A DNA stretch of 64,000 nucleotides from NCBI GenBank assembly GCA_965368585.1, contig CBDUNM010000006.1:7774-71773 (forward strand), in the 5' to 3' direction. The notes under the pieces were generated by a model, which saw only the letters and a program-made list of their open reading frames with translations, was not told the origin of the DNA and did not search any database. A program made the translations under genes and the position numbers. Source of the stretch: JARRQB01 sp965368585. GTDB lineage: Bacteria; Pseudomonadota; Gammaproteobacteria; Chromatiales; Chromatiaceae. Of the stretch, positions 1 through 9,884 are shown in pieces (the stretch's first letter is position 1; each line of letters opens with the position of its first letter).

Positions 1-95
1 AACTACCTGACGGTCGCCGGTTTGGATGGAAAGCCGCCGGGCGATTGCGTCAGTGAATTCAGACCACACGACACAGGACCAGGAACATGCATGCA

Positions 96-2867
96 ATGAC
101 CGAAAGCGCCAAGTATGTTTACGCCTTCGAAGAGGGCGATGGACATGACAAGATGCTGCTAGGAGGCAAGGGCGCCAACCTTTGTGAAATGACCCAGATC
201 GGCCTGAACGTGCCGCCGGGCTTTACCATTTCCACGCACGCCTGTTTGGAGTACCTGGACGACTCCGAACACGACCTGCCGCGCGGGGTCATGGATCAGG
301 TCCGCGAGCACATGCGCAATCTGGAACGGGCGACCGGCAAGGTGTTCGGCGGCGCGGACGACCCGCTGCTGGTGTCAGTGCGATCCGGCTCCGCGATGTC
401 CATGCCGGGGATGATGGATACCATCTTGAACCTCGGACTGAATACGGACACGCTCCGCGGGCTGATCGCGCATTCCGGTAACGAACGGTTCGGCTACGAC
501 GCCTATCGGCGCTTTATCCAGCTGTTCGGCAAGGTCGCGCTGGGCGTTGCGGACGAGGTCTTCGATGCGCAGTTCGAGGAAGTGAAACAGCAGGCGGGGG
601 TCAAGCAGGATGTGGGGCTTTCGGCCCGCGATCTGCGTGAAATTGCCGACCGGTTTCTGGACGTAGTGGAAAAGGAGACGGGCCAGCCGTTTCCCGAAGA
701 CCCGATGACCCAACTCGAGATCGCGATCAAGGCCGTCTTCGATTCCTGGATGGGGAAGCGCGCCGTGGACTATCGCCGCGAGTTCCATATCACCAAGGAG
801 ATGGCCAACGGCACGGCCGTCAATGTCGTGACCATGGTATTCGGCAACCTGGGCGACGACTGCGCCACCGGCGTTGGTTTCACCCGCTACCCGGACACGG
901 GTGAGAACCGCATGTTCGGCGAGTACCTGACCAACGCTCAGGGCGAAGACGTGGTTGCCGGCATCCGCACCCCCAAGCCGATCGACGCCCTGGCCGACGA
1001 GATGCCCGAGATGTATCGCCAACTGGTCGAGCTGCGCGATCGGTTGGAGAGCCACTACAAGGAAGTGCAGGACTTCGAGTTCACCATTGAGCGTGGGCGC
1101 CTGTATTGTCTGCAGACTCGCAACGGTAAGATGAATGCGACCGCCATGGTCCGCACGTCGGTCGAGATGGTGCGCGAGGATCTGATCGGGCGGGAGCAGG
1201 CGCTCAAGCGCATTCAGCCGGATATCCTAGAACAGCTCCTGTTTCCGCGCCTGGATCCCGTTGCCCGCGCCATCCCGCTCGCGCGTGGCCTGCCTGCGTC
1301 GCCGGGCGCCGCGGTAGGGCATGCCGTGTTCGACGCCGACCGCGCCGAGTTGCTCGGTCGCGGCGGTCAGAACGTCATCCTGGTCCGCGAAGAGACCAAG
1401 CCCGAAGATATTCACGGATTTTTCGCCTCGCAGGGCATATTGACCTCGCGTGGTGGCAAGACCTCCCACGCCGCGGTCGTCGCGCGCGGCATGGGCAAGC
1501 CCTGCGTCGCGGGCGCCGAGGGCATCCATGTCGACGTCGCCATACGCAAGGCGTTCGTCGGTGATGCGACCATCGCCGAGGGCGATGTGATTACGATCGA
1601 CGGCACCACGGGTGACGTCTATATCGGTTCGGTGCCGATGATCGAGGCGGAATTCTCGGCGGAATTGGATGTCCTGCTCGGCTGGGCCGACGCGGCGGCC
1701 AGACTTAAGGTCATGGCTAACGCCGACACGCCGGAAGACGCGCAACGCGCCGTCAAATTTGGTGCGCAAGGCATCGGATTGTGCCGTACCGAACGCATGT
1801 TCAATGCGGCCGAGCGTCTGCCCCTGGTGGTCGAAATGATTCTGGCCAAGGACGCCACCGCGCGTCAGGTCGCACTGGATAAACTGTTGCCGATTCAGCG
1901 CGCGGATTTCAAGGGAATGCTGACCGCGATGGCCGGCCGACCGGTGACCGTGCGTCTGCTCGATCCACCGATCCACGAATTCCTGCCGGCCCAGAGCCAA
2001 CTGGAAAAAGAACTCGCCCACTTGATCCATCTGCGTGACGCCGTGAGCGGCATGAGCATTCTGTCCGACGCGGTCGAATTCATGTACCGCGACGCCGAGC
2101 AGCGCCCGCAAGTGGCCTTCTTGGCCGAGCCGCGCGTGGTCGAAGAGGCCATCGAAAAGAAAGAGAGCATGCTGCGCAAGGTGCGCGCCTTGCACGAAGT
2201 GAACCCCATGTTGGGACATCGCGGAGTGCGGCTCGGAATCACCTTTCCCGAAATCTATTCCATGCAGATACGTGCCATCCTCGAAGCCGCCGCGGAGTGC
2301 GTGAAGGAAGGATTGGACGTGCAACCTGAGATCATGGTGCCGCAGGTCTGTACGCGACAAGAGTTGATGCGGGTAAAGACCATCGTGGACTCGGTCAAAC
2401 AGGCCGTGGAGTCGCACTACGGCGTAGTGGTCAACTTCAAGTTCGGGTCCATGCTCGAAGTGGTGCGCGCGTGCATGCGCGCCGAGTCCATGGCCGAGGT
2501 GGCGGAATTCTTTTCCTTCGGGACCAACGACCTGACCCAGGCCGCTTTTTCATTTTCCCGCGAGGACGCCGAGAACAAATTCCTGCCCATGTACAACGAA
2601 AACGAAATTCTGCAGGACAATCCGTTCGAGGTGCTCGACATCAAAGGTGTCGGCAAGCTGATGGAACTCGCCGTCAACTGGGGACGAGGCAAACGCGAGG
2701 ACATGAAGATCGGCATCTGTGGTGAGCACGGCGGACACCCCAGTTCGATCAAGTTCTGCCACGATATCGGGTTGAGCTATGTATCCTGCTCCGGGCCGCG
2801 GGTGCCGATTGCGCGCCTGGCCGCCGCGCACGCCGCCATGGCGGTTACGCGCTCAGGAGAACATTAG
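96..2867 (+). CDS. ppdK: pyruvate, phosphate dikinase
   Basis: This cytoplasmic enzyme reversibly converts pyruvate, ATP and phosphate to phosphoenolpyruvate, AMP and PPi. The N-terminal nucleotide-binding domain opens with LLGGKGANLCEMTQIG. The swivelling phosphohistidine domain carries GGKTSHAAVVARGMGKP, with the catalytic His near residue 458. The C-terminal PEP/pyruvate barrel carries ICGEHGGHPSS, with the catalytic Cys, and SCSGPRVPIARL. The length, about 923 residues, is normal for the family. An in-frame ATG lies 9 bases upstream at 87, but AGGA at 81-84 is too close to it and is well spaced for the ATG at 96. The gene stands alone and ends at a strong hairpin. Identification is secure. 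Confidence 0.97.
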   Translation: MTESAKYVYAFEEGDGHDKMLLGGKGANLCEMTQIGLNVPPGFTISTHACLEYLDDSEHDLPRGVMDQVREHMRNLERATGKVFGGADDPLLVSVRSGSAMSMPGMMDTILNLGLNTDTLRGLIAHSGNERFGYDAYRRFIQLFGKVALGVADEVFDAQFEEVKQQAGVKQDVGLSARDLREIADRFLDVVEKETGQPFPEDPMTQLEIAIKAVFDSWMGKRAVDYRREFHITKEMANGTAVNVVTMVFGNLGDDCATGVGFTRYPDTGENRMFGEYLTNAQGEDVVAGIRTPKPIDALADEMPEMYRQLVELRDRLESHYKEVQDFEFTIERGRLYCLQTRNGKMNATAMVRTSVEMVREDLIGREQALKRIQPDILEQLLFPRLDPVARAIPLARGLPASPGAAVGHAVFDADRAELLGRGGQNVILVREETKPEDIHGFFASQGILTSRGGKTSHAAVVARGMGKPCVAGAEGIHVDVAIRKAFVGDATIAEGDVITIDGTTGDVYIGSVPMIEAEFSAELDVLLGWADAAARLKVMANADTPEDAQRAVKFGAQGIGLCRTERMFNAAERLPLVVEMILAKDATARQVALDKLLPIQRADFKGMLTAMAGRPVTVRLLDPPIHEFLPAQSQLEKELAHLIHLRDAVSGMSILSDAVEFMYRDAEQRPQVAFLAEPRVVEEAIEKKESMLRKVRALHEVNPMLGHRGVRLGITFPEIYSMQIRAILEAAAECVKEGLDVQPEIMVPQVCTRQELMRVKTIVDSVKQAVESHYGVVVNFKFGSMLEVVRACMRAESMAEVAEFFSFGTNDLTQAAFSFSREDAENKFLPMYNENEILQDNPFEVLDIKGVGKLMELAVNWGRGKREDMKIGICGEHGGHPSSIKFCHDIGLSYVSCSGPRVPIARLAAAHAAMAVTRSGEH

Positions 2868-2910
2868 GCGACACCTTGTAGCAAAGCGAGATGACACAGT
2901 AGGCTGGTGC

Positions 2911-2939
2911 CGGCGGAGCCCGAGGTGGGCCCCGCCGGA
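2911..2939. terminator. strong hairpin after ppdK
   Basis: A 12-base stem with one A-C mismatch (CCGGCGGAGCCC against GGGCCCCGCCGG) closes a 5-base loop between the converging ppdK and the minus-strand small gene. There is no T-run, so it could be a factor-dependent end, an RNA-stabilising hairpin or a bidirectional block. The fold is seen in the sequence; the role is inferred. Confidence 0.4.
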
Positions 2940-2961
2940 GGGTCCGCGGTCGAACAGAGGA

Positions 2962-3246
2962 TTACTTGAAGCCCAGATACCCCAAGGTGGTTTCGAAGAA
3001 GTCCTTGAGGGGGTTCACATCCGGCGAACCCACAAAGACGTCGTGGCTGTCTTCCACGCAACAGGGGCTGTCCAACTCGGCGCACTTTACCAAAAAACGG
3101 CCGTCTTTTGCCATTATTTCAATGGCTTGGGTGCATTCAAAAGTCCATGTCTCGCGTCCAAAATGAGATTTTCGGGTAGCGAGGATGGTGGGGTTGGGGC
3201 AGGTGGGGCAAATGTCACCTGCGCGCGGCGTATTATCGTTTGACAT
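2962..3246 (-). CDS. small zinc-ribbon-like hypothetical protein
   Basis: This is a 94-residue protein of unknown function. Its N-terminal half has CPTCPNPTILATRKS followed by TFECTQ, resembling the short ribbon of rhizobial-type small proteins (CPxC, TRL/ILA, then TFxC). A second ligand pair is not clean: only one Cys follows TFE, with CC further on (SPCCVED). Zinc binding is therefore possible but not certain. The ATG at 3246 has AAGG very close upstream. A TTG at 3276 would add ten residues and is equally poorly spaced. The gene converges on ppdK. Coding is supported by the family-like motif rather than by length. Confidence 0.55.
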   Translation of the reverse strand: MSNDNTPRAGDICPTCPNPTILATRKSHFGRETWTFECTQAIEIMAKDGRFLVKCAELDSPCCVEDSHDVFVGSPDVNPLKDFFETTLGYLGFK

Positions 3247-3431
3247 ATCCTTGGGGCCACAAGATGAGCTGCTCAACGCCTTCAGGGTAAAACATGGACG
3301 GTATCGCCAAGTAGGTTTCCGTTGCCGAGTGGCTTACATGATAGAGAAAATAACTGCCCCGTGCTGCAACAAAATGGCCGATGGATGCAAAGATCGTCAG
3401 GTCCGACGAGCGGCCGGCGCAAGGCATCAGA

Positions 3432-4136
3432 ATGAACGGCGTGATTCGAAAAATCACCAGGCGGCTCAAGGCCGTGGTAAGCAGAGGGTTAATCGAGCGT
3501 CCGGAGGTGAGTTGCGCGACCGAGCGGTTTGGGTCGGACTACGGCGGCTGGGAGGTCGCCGTCGAACACATCGGCGCCGGTTCCGTGGTCCATTCGTTCG
3601 GCGTGGGAGAGGACGCTTCTTTCGATACGGCGCTGATCGCGCGGTTCGGCCTGACCATCCATGCGTTCGATCCCACGCCGAGGTCCATCGCATGGGTTGC
3701 AGCGCAGGGGTTCACGCACCGGTTCGTCATGCACGCATACGGCATTGCGGCGTTTGACGGCGAGGTCTCCTTCAATCCGCCGGAAAATCCGGAGCACGTG
3801 TCGCATACTCTGCTCGACAGACCTGCAACGCGGGCGAGGGCAATTACGGTGCCGGTAAAAAGGCTGCGTAACATAATGCCCAGCCTGGGACATGACCGCA
3901 TCGATATCATCAAGATGGATGTCGAAGGGGCGGAATACGACGTGATCAAAGATATCGAGGCGTCGGATATTCGGCCTCGACAAGTACGGGTGGAGTTTCA
4001 TCACCGCTTCCCCGGCGTGGGCGTCAGAAAAACCAGAGCGGCCATCGCCCGGCTCAGATCCATGGGGTATCGGCTGTTTTCGGTCTCCGCCGGCCAGGAA
4101 GAATTCTGTTTCATTCGCCACGCGCGTCCGGAGTAG
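3432..4136 (+). CDS. FkbM family SAM-dependent methyltransferase
   Basis: The protein has about 234 residues and a Rossmann-type methyltransferase fold. The motif I region reads GAGSVVHSFGVGEDASFD, and the acidic motif II residue sits in IHAFDPTPRSI. The FkbM signature follows in IIKMDVEGAEYDVIKDI. Relatives O-methylate sugars, polyketides or lipids; the substrate here cannot be read. The start at 3432 (MNGVIRK) is preferred, but an in-frame ATG at 3381 would add 17 residues. The last 26 bases overlap the 3' end of the converging RND gene. No glycosyltransferases are nearby, so the context gives no substrate clue. Confidence 0.85.
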   Translation: MNGVIRKITRRLKAVVSRGLIERPEVSCATERFGSDYGGWEVAVEHIGAGSVVHSFGVGEDASFDTALIARFGLTIHAFDPTPRSIAWVAAQGFTHRFVMHAYGIAAFDGEVSFNPPENPEHVSHTLLDRPATRARAITVPVKRLRNIMPSLGHDRIDIIKMDVEGAEYDVIKDIEASDIRPRQVRVEFHHRFPGVGVRKTRAAIARLRSMGYRLFSVSAGQEEFCFIRHARPE

Positions 4137-7100
4137 TTGCAGCGACCAAAGGGGCATCGCGCTCCGGCGCGCGTGTGGCCCGCAGCACCAACGACAGCAA
4201 CGCCGGCATAAAGGTCAGAGTCACCAGGGTGGAGAACAGCAAGCCGAACAACACGATGGCCCCCAGGCCGCGATACAGTTCCGAGCCGGCGCCCGGGTTG
4301 AACACCAGCGGCGACAGTCCGGCGACGGTCGTCACCATCGACATCATGATCGGGCGCAGGCGAATGCGTACGGCTTCGGTAACGGCCTCCAGCGCGTCCA
4401 TGCCGCGTTCACGTAGATTGCTGACTGCCCGCTCGACGATCAGTATCGGATTGTTGACCACGGTACCGATGAGTACCAGAAAACCGAGCATCGTGATCAT
4501 ATCGAACGGCTGCTGAATCGGGTATAGCCCGATCTTGTCCAGATGCGCCCCGCCGACGTTCAGCAACCAAAGGCCGATAATGCCGCCGCTGACCCCAATG
4601 GGCACGCTGGCCATGATCAACAGCGGGTAGCCCCAGTGCGAAAACACCGCCACCATCAGCAGATAGGCGATAAACAGCGCGACGATGAAATTTCCGCCCA
4701 GCGCCTCGCGGGTGGCATCGAGTCGATCGCTGGCGCCGCTGATGGCGAGATTGATGTCCGGCGGCAGTTCGCCGGAGCGCTTCATTCCCGAGATAATCTC
4801 CGTACGTACCTTTTGTACCGCCGCCTCCAGCGGCACGTCGCGTGGCGGGATGATGCTCAGGGTGATGGTGCGTTCACCGTCGACACGGCGTATCGTTTCG
4901 GTGTTGACCGTCTCCTCGAGTTGCGCCACCGCGCTCAACGGCACCACGCCGCCGGTCGGTGAGTACAGCATGAGCCGTTCAAGATCCTGCGGCCGCTCGA
5001 TGTTGCCGCTCGTCGAATAGAGAAAGACATCGATCTGGTCATCGCCGAGGAAGAATTGATCGACATAGGCGCCGTCCGAATAGGCCCAGACGGTGTAACC
5101 CAGATCCCCCGGCGTGATACCGAGTTCCGCCGCGCGTTCCCAGTCTGGCCGAACTTCCAGCATGGGCTGACCCAGGGTCAGGTTGGAAGGCGTCGAGCGC
5201 ACGCGCGGGTTGTCGAAGATCTGCCCGGCTTTCGCAAACACCTTGAACCCCGCGTCGAACAGGCTCTCGAGTGCCGTTCCGCTGACCTCCAGGTTGATGC
5301 TGCGGGTCCCGCCGAAGTTGCCGGAAAAGATCGAGCCACGGCTGGAAAAACTGCGTAACCCCGGCAACTCGGCGGTGGTGGCGGTGGCGACCTCCATCAA
5401 GGCTTCGGTCTGGCGCCGGTCGGTTGCCTCGCGTACCACGAAGACGCGGCTCTCGTTGGCGAAGCCGATGGTGAAGTTGAGGGCCGGGACCTCGGTCTCG
5501 CCGCGCTCGAACAATGCGGGGTCCTGCCCTACCGCCGGTGTGAAATGCCGATCCACCGAGCGGAAGGCCTCGCGCATCATGCTGATGTTATAACCCGGGG
5601 GGGCGAACATCAGCGTGAAGATCTTGGATTCTTCCCCTTCCGGCAGGTATTCGGCCTTGGGCGTCAGGTAATAGATGATGGCGCCCGCGCCGAGCAAAAC
5701 GATCACGATCGTCGCCAGCGGACGGACGGTGCCGCTGGCAAACCAATGGACGCCGCGGATTACGGTCCGGCCGAAGCGCGCCCCGAGCCGCGACAGCCAA
5801 GGCACCCTGGCATCGGCCGCGGGTACGCGCAGCATGCGGCCGGCAGCCGCCGGTACCAACGCGATGGCAACCAGCATCGACATAAAAATCGATGCCGAGA
5901 TCGCGATGGCGATATCCGAATACAGCTGCCCGGCCTCTTCCTCGATGAGGGCCACGGGGAGGAATACGCAGACCGTGGTCAGCGTGGCGGCCAACACGGC
6001 CGGCCAGACCTCGCGCACCCCGTCCAGGGCCGCCTGCAGGCGCTGCTTGCCCATCTGCATGTGCCGGAAAATGTTCTCCAGGACGACGATGTTGTTGTCC
6101 AGCGTCATGCCGATGGCAAAGGCCACGCCGGCCAACGAGATCACGTTGACGGTGCGCCCGGTCAGGAGCAGGCCTAGAAAGGCCGCCACGGTGCAGATGG
6201 GGATGCCGATCGCCCCGATCAGCGTCGCCGGCGCCGAACGCATGAACAGAAACAGCACCAACAGCGCCAGCACGGCGCCCATGGCCAGATTGCGCTGCAC
6301 GACCTTGACCGCGTCGGTGACGTAGACGACATCGTCGGCGGTGCGGGCCAGGGTCAAGCCCTTGTCTTTGAGGATGCCCTGGTTGAGGCGCGCCACCGTG
6401 TCGAGCATGGCCCGCTTGATCTCGATAACGTTGCTGCCGATCTGCCGGCTGACCGAGAAGGCGAGGATGGGTTTGCCTTCGGAATAGGCGTAGTTGCGGA
6501 CCTCCGCGTAGCCAAGCTCGGCGTGGCCGACGTCGCGCAGCCGGATAAAGGCGCCGTCACGCTCGGCGATCACCAGGTTTTTCAGCGCGTCGACGCTGGC
6601 GAAGCGACCGATGGTGCGCAGCAGATAGCGCCGCTTGCCGCTGTCGAGGTCGCCCCCGGATACGTCCCGGTTGCGGGCGCGGATGGCGGCGCGCAGATCG
6701 GCCAGACGGATGCCGCGCTCGGCGAGCTTCAGCGGGTCGACGAACACCTTGACCTGTCGGGCGGCCCCGCCGCGCAGGCCCACGCTGGAAACACCGGGCA
6801 CCCGCTCCATGGGTGTCTGTACGTACTCTTCCGCCCAGTCGCGCAATTGCAGGATGTCGTCTTCGCTGAACTGGCCCGCAACCGGCATCAAGCGGAAATA
6901 CATGAAGGAGTTGGACGAAAAGGCCTCGGCCTTGATGCTGGGTTGATCGACGTTTTCCGGATAGCCCGGTACCTGCGACAGGGCATTGTTGACGTTGAGC
7001 AGCGCCTCTTCGATGCCGATGGAAAACGGGAACTCCAGTTCGATCTCGGCCGTTGCGGTGGTGGCGGTCGAAACCATTCGTTCCAGCCCCGGAATGCGGC

Positions 7101-7308
7101 TGAGGTACTTTTCCTGGTCGACCAGGATCTCTTTCTCTATATCCTGCGGCGACGCGCCCGGCCAGGTGGTGCGAATCGAAATCACCCGCGCGTCCAGATC
7201 GGGGATCATCTGCACGGGGACATTGAAGATCGACAGCACGCCGAACAGGGTGAGGATCAGGATCGCAACGGTGAGTATGATCGGGCGCTCGATGGCGAAG
7301 CGGAACAT
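4111..7308 (-). CDS. RND-family efflux transporter permease
   Basis: This is a 1065-residue inner-membrane proton/drug antiporter of the AcrB (HAE1-like) superfamily. The N-terminus FRFAIERPIILTVAILIL forms TM1, followed by the porter domain (RTTWPGASPQDIEKEI). The TM4 proton-relay segment reads GMTLDNNIVVLENIFRHM, with Asp-Asn where AcrB has Asp-Asp, as in some RND subgroups. A second six-TM repeat ends with a TM11-12 region containing IGTVVNNPILIVERA. It lies 6 bases downstream of its adaptor gene, so the two form an operon. No outer-membrane channel gene is present, so a TolC-type partner must be encoded elsewhere. The substrate is unknown. Confidence 0.93.
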   Translation of the reverse strand: MFRFAIERPIILTVAILILTLFGVLSIFNVPVQMIPDLDARVISIRTTWPGASPQDIEKEILVDQEKYLSRIPGLERMVSTATTATAEIELEFPFSIGIEEALLNVNNALSQVPGYPENVDQPSIKAEAFSSNSFMYFRLMPVAGQFSEDDILQLRDWAEEYVQTPMERVPGVSSVGLRGGAARQVKVFVDPLKLAERGIRLADLRAAIRARNRDVSGGDLDSGKRRYLLRTIGRFASVDALKNLVIAERDGAFIRLRDVGHAELGYAEVRNYAYSEGKPILAFSVSRQIGSNVIEIKRAMLDTVARLNQGILKDKGLTLARTADDVVYVTDAVKVVQRNLAMGAVLALLVLFLFMRSAPATLIGAIGIPICTVAAFLGLLLTGRTVNVISLAGVAFAIGMTLDNNIVVLENIFRHMQMGKQRLQAALDGVREVWPAVLAATLTTVCVFLPVALIEEEAGQLYSDIAIAISASIFMSMLVAIALVPAAAGRMLRVPAADARVPWLSRLGARFGRTVIRGVHWFASGTVRPLATIVIVLLGAGAIIYYLTPKAEYLPEGEESKIFTLMFAPPGYNISMMREAFRSVDRHFTPAVGQDPALFERGETEVPALNFTIGFANESRVFVVREATDRRQTEALMEVATATTAELPGLRSFSSRGSIFSGNFGGTRSINLEVSGTALESLFDAGFKVFAKAGQIFDNPRVRSTPSNLTLGQPMLEVRPDWERAAELGITPGDLGYTVWAYSDGAYVDQFFLGDDQIDVFLYSTSGNIERPQDLERLMLYSPTGGVVPLSAVAQLEETVNTETIRRVDGERTITLSIIPPRDVPLEAAVQKVRTEIISGMKRSGELPPDINLAISGASDRLDATREALGGNFIVALFIAYLLMVAVFSHWGYPLLIMASVPIGVSGGIIGLWLLNVGGAHLDKIGLYPIQQPFDMITMLGFLVLIGTVVNNPILIVERAVSNLRERGMDALEAVTEAVRIRLRPIMMSMVTTVAGLSPLVFNPGAGSELYRGLGAIVLFGLLFSTLVTLTFMPALLSLVLRATRAPERDAPLVAATTPDARGE

Positions 7309-7314
7309 GGCTGG

Positions 7315-8457
7315 CTACTCGTTGGCGACCGTCGTCGGACCGGCGGTGCGGTCGCGCACGGCCTGGCCGGGGCGCAGGCGCTCGTTGCCCAGCATGACGA
7401 TCCGATCGCCAGCCTGCAGCTCGGTGCTGATCACTTCCAGCCGATCGCCGTGTGCCCGGCCGGGTTCGACGCTGACCGGGTAGACCTTGAGTTCGTCCCG
7501 GTCCTGGCGCACCCGCCAGACCACGCGTTCACCGCTGCTCTTGGCCACCACCGCGTCACGCGGGACGGTCATGGCTGCGGTGGTGCCGTTATCCAGTTCG
7601 ATCCCCACACGTGCCGACATGCCCGGCGCGAGCTGGTGATCGCGATTGTCGATGTCGATCAACAAGGGAAAACTGCGTGACGCTTCGTTGCCCAGCGCCA
7701 CGCGTGCAAATATCCGGCCGTTGAACTCCCGCTCCGGTAACGCATCGAATTCGACCCGGGCCCTGGCGCCGACCGCGACCGACGGGTAATAACGTTGCGG
7801 CAATGACGCCTGAACGCGCAGTGTGTCCATCTCGACCAGCTCGATCAGGGTGTCGTCCCGCTGCACCCATTGGCCTACCTCGACGTCCTTGCTGACCACC
7901 ATACCGGCGAAAGGTGCGGCGACCGCATGGCGTTCCCGCAGTTCGCGGGCGCGAGCCAGTTCGGCCTGCTCGCGGGTCAGGTCGGCGGTGGCGATCGCCA
8001 AATCCGCGATGGCCGATTCGATCGCGGTTTCGGAGGTGTGACGGTTCTTTTGCAGGCGCATCAGCTCATCGCGTTTGCGCATCGCGTCGCGGCGCCTGGC
8101 GTCGGCTCCGGCGACCCGCGCCTGCGCCACGTCGATCTCGATGTCGGCCAGGCGCGCGTCGAGTTCCACGATTGGGTCGCCGGGTTTTACCCAGGCCCCT
8201 ACATCCACCAACACCCGTGTGGCCAGACCCTCCACGCGCGGCGACAGACGCACGTGCCGCCAGGGTATCGAGGTGCCGGATAGCCTAACCTCCTGGCGCA
8301 AGGTCTCATGTAATACCTCTGCCAGGGTAACCGGACTCGGGGCGTCCTTCTTGTCGGCTTGCGCCAGTACGGCCGAGGTCAGGCCGAACACTAACCACAG
8401 GCCGGTCGCGAGGCTCGGGCGGCTACGCCGATGCGCATCGTTACCGGACACTAACAC
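7315..8457 (-). CDS. RND efflux periplasmic adaptor (membrane fusion) protein
   Basis: This protein (about 380 residues) links the downstream RND permease to an outer-membrane channel. It has an N-terminal signal or anchor segment (LATGLWLVFGLTSAVLAQA). A lipoyl/barrel-sandwich half follows (LSPRVEGLATRVLVDVGAWV), then a short coiled-coil hairpin (about residues 90-160, rich in Ala, Arg and Glu). The second lipoyl half is AAPFAGMVVSKDVEVGQWV, followed by a beta-barrel and a membrane-proximal domain. The start is uncertain: GTG codons at 8457 and 8451 are candidates and neither has a strong Shine-Dalgarno. It is divergent from the ABC binding-protein gene, and both promoters must lie in a very short shared spacer. 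Confidence 0.92.
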   Translation of the reverse strand: MLVSGNDAHRRSRPSLATGLWLVFGLTSAVLAQADKKDAPSPVTLAEVLHETLRQEVRLSGTSIPWRHVRLSPRVEGLATRVLVDVGAWVKPGDPIVELDARLADIEIDVAQARVAGADARRRDAMRKRDELMRLQKNRHTSETAIESAIADLAIATADLTREQAELARARELRERHAVAAPFAGMVVSKDVEVGQWVQRDDTLIELVEMDTLRVQASLPQRYYPSVAVGARARVEFDALPEREFNGRIFARVALGNEASRSFPLLIDIDNRDHQLAPGMSARVGIELDNGTTAAMTVPRDAVVAKSSGERVVWRVRQDRDELKVYPVSVEPGRAHGDRLEVISTELQAGDRIVMLGNERLRPGQAVRDRTAGPTTVANE

Positions 8458-8543
8458 AGGAATTCACCGTACAATGTTCGCATGCTCCGTTCGTCTCGCT
8501 GCATACTATGATCCATTTCGCACGGCTTCGCCATGGTGACGGG

Positions 8544-9884
8544 ATGGTGCCGCCCGACACGGCGGTCGAAGGACTATCCGCCGAATTTATAAGACTTTTT
8601 ATCGGTGCGTTTATGCTGTTGCTGGTGGCGGGCTGTGGCGACGCAGAGCGGGGGACGCACGCGGTGCCGGTCGTGGAGGTCTGGGCCCACGCCGGCCAGC
8701 AAAGCGAACGCGCGACGCTGCAGGGGCAGGTGGCCCGCTTCAATGCCGCCAATACCGACTTCCGCATTAACCTCACCCTGATTCCGGAGGGCAACTACAA
8801 CGCCCAGGTGCAGGCCGCGGCGGTGGCGGGCGCGTTGCCTGATCTATTGGAGTTCGACGGACCGTTTCTCTACGCCTACGTATGGCAGGGGCGGCTGCGT
8901 CCGCTCGACGATCTGCTGCCGGACGCGGTGCTCGGCGACCTGCTGCCTTCGATCGTCGCGCAGGGTAGCTATCACGGTCGCCTGTGGTCGGTCGCTACCT
9001 TCGACTCGGGCCTGGGCATGTACGCGGATCGCGCCCGGCTCGCTCGGGCTGGTATCCGTATTCCGACCTTGGAGCGGCCCTGGGGCCTGCGTGAGTTCGA
9101 AGCCGTTCTAACACGGCTTGCGTCACACGATGCCGACGGCCAGGTACTGGACTTGAAGCTCAATTACGCCGGCGAGTGGTACACCTATGCCTATTCTCCG
9201 CTGCTCCAGTCGGCGGGAGGCGACCTCGTCGACCGCGGCGATTTCCGCCGCGCCGGTGGCGTGCTCAACAGCCCCGCAGCGGTGGCGGCGCTGCAGGCCC
9301 TGCAAGGCTGGATACGGGAGGGCCGCGTCGACCCCAATGTCGACGACGCCGCCTTCGTCACCGGCCGTGTCGCCTTGGCCTTCGGCGGTCACTGGAACTA
9401 CGCCCGGTACCGCGAGCACTATGGCGACGATCTGTTGCTGTTGCCGCTGCCCGACTTCGGCCGGGGCCCGAAAACGGGTCAGGGTTCCTGGTGCTGGGCG
9501 GTCACCATCGACAGTAAACGGCTGCAGGCCGCGGCACGCTTCCTCACCTTCGTGCTGCGACCGGAGGAAGTCCTGGCCATGAGCGCAGCCAACGGTGCGG
9601 TGCCCGCCACGCGCACCGCGATCGAGGGCTCGCCGCGCTATGCGCCCGGTGGGCCGCTGCATCTGGTCGTCCGGCAGTTGACGGGTGGTTACGCGGTACC
9701 GCGCCCGCCCACTCCGGCCTATCCGGTGATCACGGCCGAGTTTCAGGCGGCCTTTGACCGTATCCGCAGTGGCAGCGACGTAGGCGCGGCGCTCGATCGC
9801 GCCGCGCGGCTGATCGATCTCGAAATCGAAGACAATCGCGGCTATCCGCTGCTCGGCCGCGCCCGCGCGGCGGCGCTGCGATGA
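8544..9884 (+). CDS. ABC transporter extracellular sugar-binding lipoprotein (family 1)
   Basis: This solute-binding protein delivers a carbohydrate to the permeases encoded immediately downstream. A hydrophobic segment ends in the lipobox LLVAGC, so it should be lipid-anchored in the periplasm. The mature part shows the UgpB/MalE-like pattern: WAHAGQQSERATLQGQV near the start, PDLLEFDGPFLYAYV, and GKTGQGSWCWAV-type hinge sequence (here KTGQGSWCWAV) later. The start is uncertain: ATG 8544 gives a plausible signal peptide, and an ATG at 8508 would add 12 residues. The stop overlaps the next start (ATGA). The sugar cannot be inferred. Confidence 0.9.
   Translation: MVPPDTAVEGLSAEFIRLFIGAFMLLLVAGCGDAERGTHAVPVVEVWAHAGQQSERATLQGQVARFNAANTDFRINLTLIPEGNYNAQVQAAAVAGALPDLLEFDGPFLYAYVWQGRLRPLDDLLPDAVLGDLLPSIVAQGSYHGRLWSVATFDSGLGMYADRARLARAGIRIPTLERPWGLREFEAVLTRLASHDADGQVLDLKLNYAGEWYTYAYSPLLQSAGGDLVDRGDFRRAGGVLNSPAAVAALQALQGWIREGRVDPNVDDAAFVTGRVALAFGGHWNYARYREHYGDDLLLLPLPDFGRGPKTGQGSWCWAVTIDSKRLQAAARFLTFVLRPEEVLAMSAANGAVPATRTAIEGSPRYAPGGPLHLVVRQLTGGYAVPRPPTPAYPVITAEFQAAFDRIRSGSDVGAALDRAARLIDLEIEDNRGYPLLGRARAAALR

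Noticed and set aside
1227..2417. 396-codon minus-strand frame opposite ppdK
   Set aside because: Antisense shadow of a certain gene, His/Arg/Gly-rich and without any recognisable motif.
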